A stretch of 64,000 nt of DNA from Nephromyces sp. MM_2019 (lineage: Eukaryota > Apicomplexa > Aconoidasida > Nephromycida), in contig JADHZB010001372.1 in NCBI GenBank assembly GCA_015657535.1, positions 1-64,000 on the forward strand. The letters run 5' to 3'. Below are positions 58,701-64,000 of this stretch, piece by piece. The position numbers and the translations under genes are program-made. How positions within the stretch are numbered: position 1 is the first letter of the stretch; each line of letters starts with the position of its first letter. The notes under the pieces are model-generated. The model saw only the letters and a program-made list of their open reading frames with translations. It made no database searches and had not been told where the DNA came from.

Positions 58701-59713
58701 AGCGTCATGAAAAAAAATTTTCGCAGTAGCTTCCTCTCTAGAATTACATGAAAATGATGGCTTTACGATTTCTTCACTTATTTTCCAATCTTTGAATTCT
58801 CTTTTAGCATTCAAAGGCATGCACAAGGCTCTTCCCAGGCCTAGACACACCCTCATGAAAGGAAAAATTATGCTGGCCAATAAGCTGTATATCGTATGAG
58901 GCAACTTTGGAAAATCCAGGATAAACTCAAAGTTTCCATCCAAAATTTTTGTCAGCTTTAAGTTAATGACTGCTTTTAAGCAATTCTCCCACACAGAAGC
59001 AAAATTTAGGCTGCTAAAGATATCGCATAGCACCGGGAGAAATTCTAATTGATGTGGAACGATGGTCACATCCAACGCTTCAAAAACCTGACCGGGAGGA
59101 AAAGCACTGCCATACAGATACCACAATATTTCCTCACGTTGCTCTAAGTTACAGGGTTCTCCATCATCGTATATCAATATACGCAGATTATCTTCGTCAT
59201 AGCTATCATTGGTGAGCGAAAAATTTTCGATTATTTCCTTTAAGAAATCATCATCAGTAGTAGTATTCGGTATAAAGGAGGAAGCGTGTGTGGACGCCTC
59301 GTTTTCCATCCTATAGCAAGACAGCAAAAGGTTTTTCCTATGAAATTTTTGCTGCTCATCACCACATGAAGAGATGGAATTACAGGAAAGTTTTTCTTTG
59401 GTATTCAATTCAGGTTCGTTATACTTTTGTTGAGACGTGATAGGATGATAGGAAACGTTTAAACTCGAAGAGCCATACTCTCCGTGTGTTTTAAATATGC
59501 GATTTAGCCAGTGCTGATCAAAACGATAGGAACCCTTATCAACTTGAAGATTTGGAGAGGTGTAATGAGCAATCAAGATTGAATTCTCGCTGGCTGCTGC
59601 ATCATCGTAGTACCTGCCACCAGGTTGTATTATTGAATTTGGTAAATAAGCTGACTGACTTTTATTTAATAAAGCAGAGGGGCTGCCGGTTGTGCTTTCT
59701 CTACTCCCACCGT
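55791..59713 (-). CDS. APC2: Anaphase-promoting complex subunit 2 (cullin-like), main exons
   Basis: Exon 59713-56723 (997 codons) joins exon 56437-55791 in phase 1 (GCAG|GTAAGA to aaaattcag). APC2 is the cullin scaffold of the APC/C ubiquitin ligase that drives anaphase and mitotic exit. The C-terminal half follows the cullin-homology order: VYLSRKWFFNAL (human IYGSKDLFINEY); FGVRIHPLML near 57480-57513 (human FGEAPMHFCEVML); KQYWPVNF near 57200 (human SEFWPPF); TFITLPFLEASILLTLD; CSIQELAEELRIPAKKLEPH (winged helix A); then, after an acidic-Ser linker, VVTIERLVMNIMYERADTTL and PDLLQILAHMKSKDLLVDRG (APC2-type winged helix B), ending WEMPKFFI. The N-terminal region is helical and divergent. 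ATG 59771 lies in frame upstream, but the tract ttttttacag before 59713 favours an acceptor. Conservation is low, so the match rests on motif order. Confidence 0.78.
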
Positions 59714-59771
59714 CTGTAAAAAAATTTGTGCTGAAAGTTACTAGTGTAGGGAAATTATGGTACATCAGCAT

Positions 59772-61791
59772 GAGAGAGCATTAGAATTCGCAAACCAGCT
59801 CTTTGGAGCGCATTTTAAGTTCGTATCAGCCACATATCTACTGTAGCACACCCAAGATTTGTAATGCGAAACTTATACTGATAAAAAATTTGCAGTCCTA
59901 AAAAATCAAGGTAGTGCAAAGATATCAAAAAACATGCTTTCTTCATTTCACGAAGGAAGGCCTTGAAAACACACTCTTTCCTAGCTTCACACCAAAACTT
60001 ATTAAAATAAGCAAAAAAACGGCATTTTTCTTTATATATGTTTTCAGAAAAACATCCTTTGACTTTAGCAAATTACAAGGAAAAAAGCTTCACGAAGGTT
60101 AAATTAAAAATTCGCAGAGGGATATGCCAAGTCACTGAAAGATTCAAGCAGAAAAAAAGCGTTAATCAAGCAATTATCTAGAGAACAAGAACAGCAACGA
60201 GCGGTAGTTAGGAAAGAGCACTCAAGAATAGATAAAATTACGTAACGGAAGAGAGTCGGCAAAATTTGCACTATAAAATCGTATATAGCTCAAGATAGCA
60301 GGAGAATCAAAGCTGCTAAATTGTCGTAACAAACACCAAATTGAGCGCTTAAATAAGCCATCCTTTACTCAAAGAAGAAATGTGATTATATTCTTCACTC
60401 TATAGTATGAGAAAAGGGCTTAAACTGCCGATCTGGCCAAATTCTGCCTTCAAAATTTCATAGAGTTTTTTCGCGAGGATATCGGAGAGCACTAGCAACA
60501 TGGTGGATTTATCTAGCTAGTTACGCAAACCCAAGAATCCCCCACATTAGAGCAGCAAAAAAAAAATTTTTATCTGCAGAAAGCATCAAAGCTACGCGTG
60601 AAGAAGAGCCATTAAAATACGTATACAGTCATCATAACGGCGACATGAACGCACCACACACAACAATCACAAGAATATAGCCTGCAATTACAGAGCAGTT
60701 TAAACGCTTTCAACTCCAAATATTAAGCTGCCCTAGCAATAAGAAGACATATTCAACATGTAGCGTGTAACTCAAGTTGCCGAACACGATGGCCTTTCAC
60801 AGCTAAAAACAGATTAGCTTTGATTTTAAGTTTTTCTGGCAAACTCATGGTACCGTATAGATCAAAATTTTATCAAAGTTCTACTATATTAGGACCTTAA
60901 ACAAGAAAACATGACTGAGTAAAAATTGCAATCGCAAACACACAGCTCTGAACAGTCGGAAACTTCAATAACTTCACAGCCAAAATATTTCTTAGGAAAA
61001 AGAATCGCAGCTTAGGGTGTGAAGCGCGAGATTTTACTCAATTCGCCTGTATCAGCTGGTAGCACATTATATGAGAGTAGTGCTTAATCAAGCTAATTCA
61101 ATCTTAAAGCTTTAATTAACCGAAAATTTGAAGGGAAGTGAAACAAAAAAAAAAGAGAGAGCAAAATGATTAAAAACCCTCCAAAAATTAGTTTGGCAGT
61201 GAAATTTCAGCAACAGCTTCGGTACCTAAAGCTAATATGCAGTAAACGAAAAGATGAGAATGAAAAAACTTCAAAAAAAAAAGATGTTTCAATTCAATTT
61301 AAGCAAGAATTTGGCTGCAGAAAACAGATACGCAGCAGACCAAACAATGCAAGTGTGTGTCAGCAAATCCATTTGCTTAAATTCTCCCAAATAAAACTAG
61401 AATTGCGTGAATTGACGCAAAAAACGTCTCATTTTCTCTATTCATACAAGGAACTTTACAAAAAAAATCTAACGGATTGCAATAAAAGCATGTGACAAGC
61501 CATTACCTTTATAAAATCAGCATTAGTCATATTCGATATTATTTTCAAGCGTCTTGACTATATATTCTACTGGAGTGCTATAAAAATATAAGTGAAGATC
61601 AGAACAGTTTGATGTAAGCTCATTATCTCCATATCTAAGCCTATTGAGTGATGATTTTGCAGACTGAGCTATCAAATATGACTCAAGTTCTTCGACTTAC
61701 CCAAATTTTTCAATCGAGTTTTTAGGCTGAAAAAAATGCCAAACACAAACAAAATTTAATGCATCAGATATAGAAAATCCTCGGAACTTAC
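59772..61791. other. Probable long intron or 5' spacer; nothing recognised
   Basis: A-rich on the plus strand, as expected for a minus-strand intron, with only short frames. The 109-codon plus frame at 61166-61495 is Lys/Gln-rich and is the complement of T-rich sequence. Confidence 0.45.
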
Positions 61792-63990
61792 CTAGAGTAG
61801 GTTGTTTTCTACTACTTGAGATTACATCTGCCGGTAGGAACGATCGCTCAGTGAGTTCGCAGAGCAGTTTTAGCATCAGCAACGAATCGTTGCAAGGTTC
61901 AATTAAATCGTGCTTCTTCAAATATGACGGAATAGTATGGGTTTCTGATGAAGAAGAGCCTTGTGGAGTAATTCCTGAATCCCTCAAAGAAGCAGGTATA
62001 GCATGAAAGGCGCCTATAACGTGCTTCGAATAGCTTGAAGGTAAAAATGCATAACTTTTTGGTGAATCCGAGCCTACACCAATGGCTGAATCATCTTCTT
62101 CATGACCAGAAAGTTGAGGATAATCTGCACCCTTTCCACGGGGAATCTTGAAGTTGGTGGAGCGCGAGGGGTCCTTAGTCGTCCAGTTTCCCAGCCTTTT
62201 TATCACTTCGCGTAAGTTTTTTTCGTATAGAAACCTTGCATTTTCAGAATTTCTCGAGTTGGCTGAATAAAAGAAGACAAGAAAAAAAATTCTTGGCGTT
62301 TTTTGAGAAAGGTAATGAAGTTGAGGAAAAAAAGTGATGCGATAACGCGAAGCGATAAATACAAGAGAAACTCCTTAGTAGGGTATTTAACAGGCAATCT
62401 CTGTATCAACAGGCAAGCTATGCGCATCTCGGCTTATAATATAACGAAGAAAGCATATAAAATCGTTTGAATTTTCTTAAACTAATGAATTTTCTAACTT
62501 ATGCTGCCCTCTAAGCACAGGTAAAGCAGTTTCCTAGTAACGATACTGCTGCTATTCGCCAAACTATCGCAATAATAGTAGAATCTGGCAAATATCCGCG
62601 AGATTAGGAAATGAATTCTTATAGCGATTAAAGCAACGAAAAAAATGACAAAGAATAGGGAAAACCTGAAAGAAACTATATGATAAACATGAGTGCTTTA
62701 GTTTTACAGTAAAGCTAAAGCACTCATGTTTTTTCTATAAAACCTACTAATCAGACCCGAGTTTGAAAAAATTCAAATTTTGTAAAGTAGAGATTGTGAG
62801 CTAATTTTACAAAATGGAGTAGAAAAGGAAATTTTATAGGCAAGAAATTAGCTACAATAAGTGAAATTTCCGCTATGAAAATAGATATGCTGAATTGAGC
62901 GTAGTTCCTACTGTGAGGGTGAATAAGCTGACTCGAGCGTTTTTCTAGCGTATTTTGTACAGTAAAATCCTCAAAATTTTCGCTATGCATGTACTGTAAT
63001 AAGAAATAAGATTCCTGTTCATTATGAGCCATCCAAGGAATAAAATGAATGACATTTCAAGCCAATTTGCTTCCTATAGCAGTGGTGTAGCTCCCAAAAA
63101 CTGCAAATAAATTAGACGATATTTTTTTCCATTCATTTTTTCATCCGCCATTTCATCAAAAAAACTCTCCACACCACAGTAATACATATCTGCGTTTACC
63201 AAAAAGCAAGAATAAACTCCTAACCATGAATGAGCTCATGTGAAATTTCATCAAGCGAATCATAAGAAGCCAGCAGTAGTGCTTTAAGCATCCAAGGAAT
63301 CGGTTCTTCTGCTGTAAATCTCCCTTGGGAAAAGCTAGCGCATAACTTAGATAAAATAGGTGACTTTATCTCAAGCATATCTTCTGGACTGCAAAAACCA
63401 GCCTTTTTCCATGGAAGCAAGGAATTCAAATAGCTATAATCTGCCCGTTTCAACAGTAACTTAACTGAAAAAGAGGAAGAATCAGAAGAAGATAATTCCA
63501 CCTCCTCAACCAGTACGGGATGCTCGTTTCTTTTCACAGTACTGCTTTTATTATTCACTGCAGCAGCAGCAGCAAAAGCTGTTTCCCTATCCCTTCTGCT
63601 TTTACACCTACTATCCTCCCTGAAATAGTCCTCATGTAATTTTGGGGGATCATTGCAGTGACCTTGGTTAGAAGCCTTCTTTGCTTGATCTGCCCTAGAT
63701 TTCAGGGCTTTGCTAGAATTAGGTTCTTCCTGATTAGGTGTTAGCCAGTCAGAAAACAGCCCATGAGAATTCATAGGTTGGCCTTTATCGTGTAATACAG
63801 TGCTTCTGATCGTCTTAGCCTCACGAAAAGCGGTGATAGGCGTGCCAGAAGGCGAACCGAATGCCTCGTGTGTAACTATTTCAATAATTCCAAAGACTTC
63901 CGGGATTATGGATCGACAGTAGCTCTTCAACATAACCGTGAAGAAATCATGGAGAACTTTGTCTCCCCATTTTGGAAAATAACTTTCCAT
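61792..63990 (-). CDS. Two exons phase-compatible with APC2, possible N-terminal extension, or separate gene
   Basis: Exon 63990-63225 is open to the right window edge, with a Met at 63990 that may or may not be the start. It joins in phase 1 (CATG|GTTAGG) to exon 62262-61792, whose acceptor (tcttcttttattcag) is strong. That exon ends CTAG|GTAAGT in phase 1, matching the APC2 exon acceptor at 59714-59715. The first exon has a helical N-terminus, a long polar middle with AAAAAAA and a Ser/Asp run, then helices near ILSKLCASF and WMLKALLLASYDSL. The second has NARFLYEKNLREVIKRLGNW and LLMLKLLCELTERSF. Neither resembles a named domain. Together they would add about 412 residues to APC2. Confidence 0.45.
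62685..62731. repeat. Near-perfect 47-nt hairpin, about 22-bp stem
   Basis: aaacatgagtgctttag (62685-62701) pairs perfectly with ctaaagcactcatgttt (62715-62731). The 13 nt between them continue the stem with a GU pair and four more pairs (TTTA/TAAA), leaving a three-base loop. It lies in the intron between exons ending 63225 and starting 62262. Confidence 0.95.
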
Positions 63991-64000
63991 TAAAGCACAT

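Overview
The window is eukaryotic nuclear DNA from an intron-rich, moderately AT-rich protist. GT-AG introns of about 60 to 2,000 nt split nearly every gene, many exons are under 100 nt, and there are no operons. Two neighbouring plus-strand enzyme genes appear to carry N-terminal secretory signal peptides followed by basic, Ser/Thr-rich stretches. This resembles the bipartite leader that sends nuclear products to a secondary plastid. I therefore infer an apicomplexan or related plastid-bearing alveolate; the species is not determined. Most genes had to be assembled by reading exons by eye and checking that intron phases agree, so exon ends are predictions.

Layout. 1-1767 (-): open Ser/Arg/Glu-rich frame running off the left edge. 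3162-4566 (-): RecA1 half of a DEAH-box helicase with altered motifs II and III. 4.6-8.7 kb: no confident gene, with TG/CA microsatellites and an inverted repeat. 8717-14035 (+): five-exon atypical short-chain dehydrogenase (SDR) with signal and transit-like leader exons. 14-17.7 kb: no confident gene. 17693 and 20439-28713 (+): aspartokinase with two ACT domains and a phase-compatible candidate leader exon. 28.7-34 kb: no gene seen. 33994-42297 (-): HUS1, the 9-1-1 checkpoint clamp subunit, in at least 11 small exons. 43.3-46.4 kb (-): unrecognised multi-exon gene. 47904-49766 (+): small tail-anchored membrane protein with a GC-AG intron. 50925-53934 (+): unrecognised nine-exon gene, 248 aa. 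55791-59713 (-): APC2, the cullin-like subunit of the anaphase-promoting complex, with further phase-compatible 5' exons up to the right edge.

Functionally, HUS1 and APC2 serve the DNA-damage checkpoint and cell-cycle proteolysis. The aspartokinase catalyses the first step of the aspartate family pathway (lysine, threonine, methionine), and together with the SDR it may act in the plastid. TG-repeat tracts and TG-rich minisatellites are dense in introns between about 1-14 kb and 21-29 kb and nearly absent from 30 to 64 kb. The most unusual items are the degenerate half-helicase next to the RS-rich frame, the changed KFGG motif of the aspartokinase, the two uncharacterised multi-exon genes, and two long intronic hairpins.
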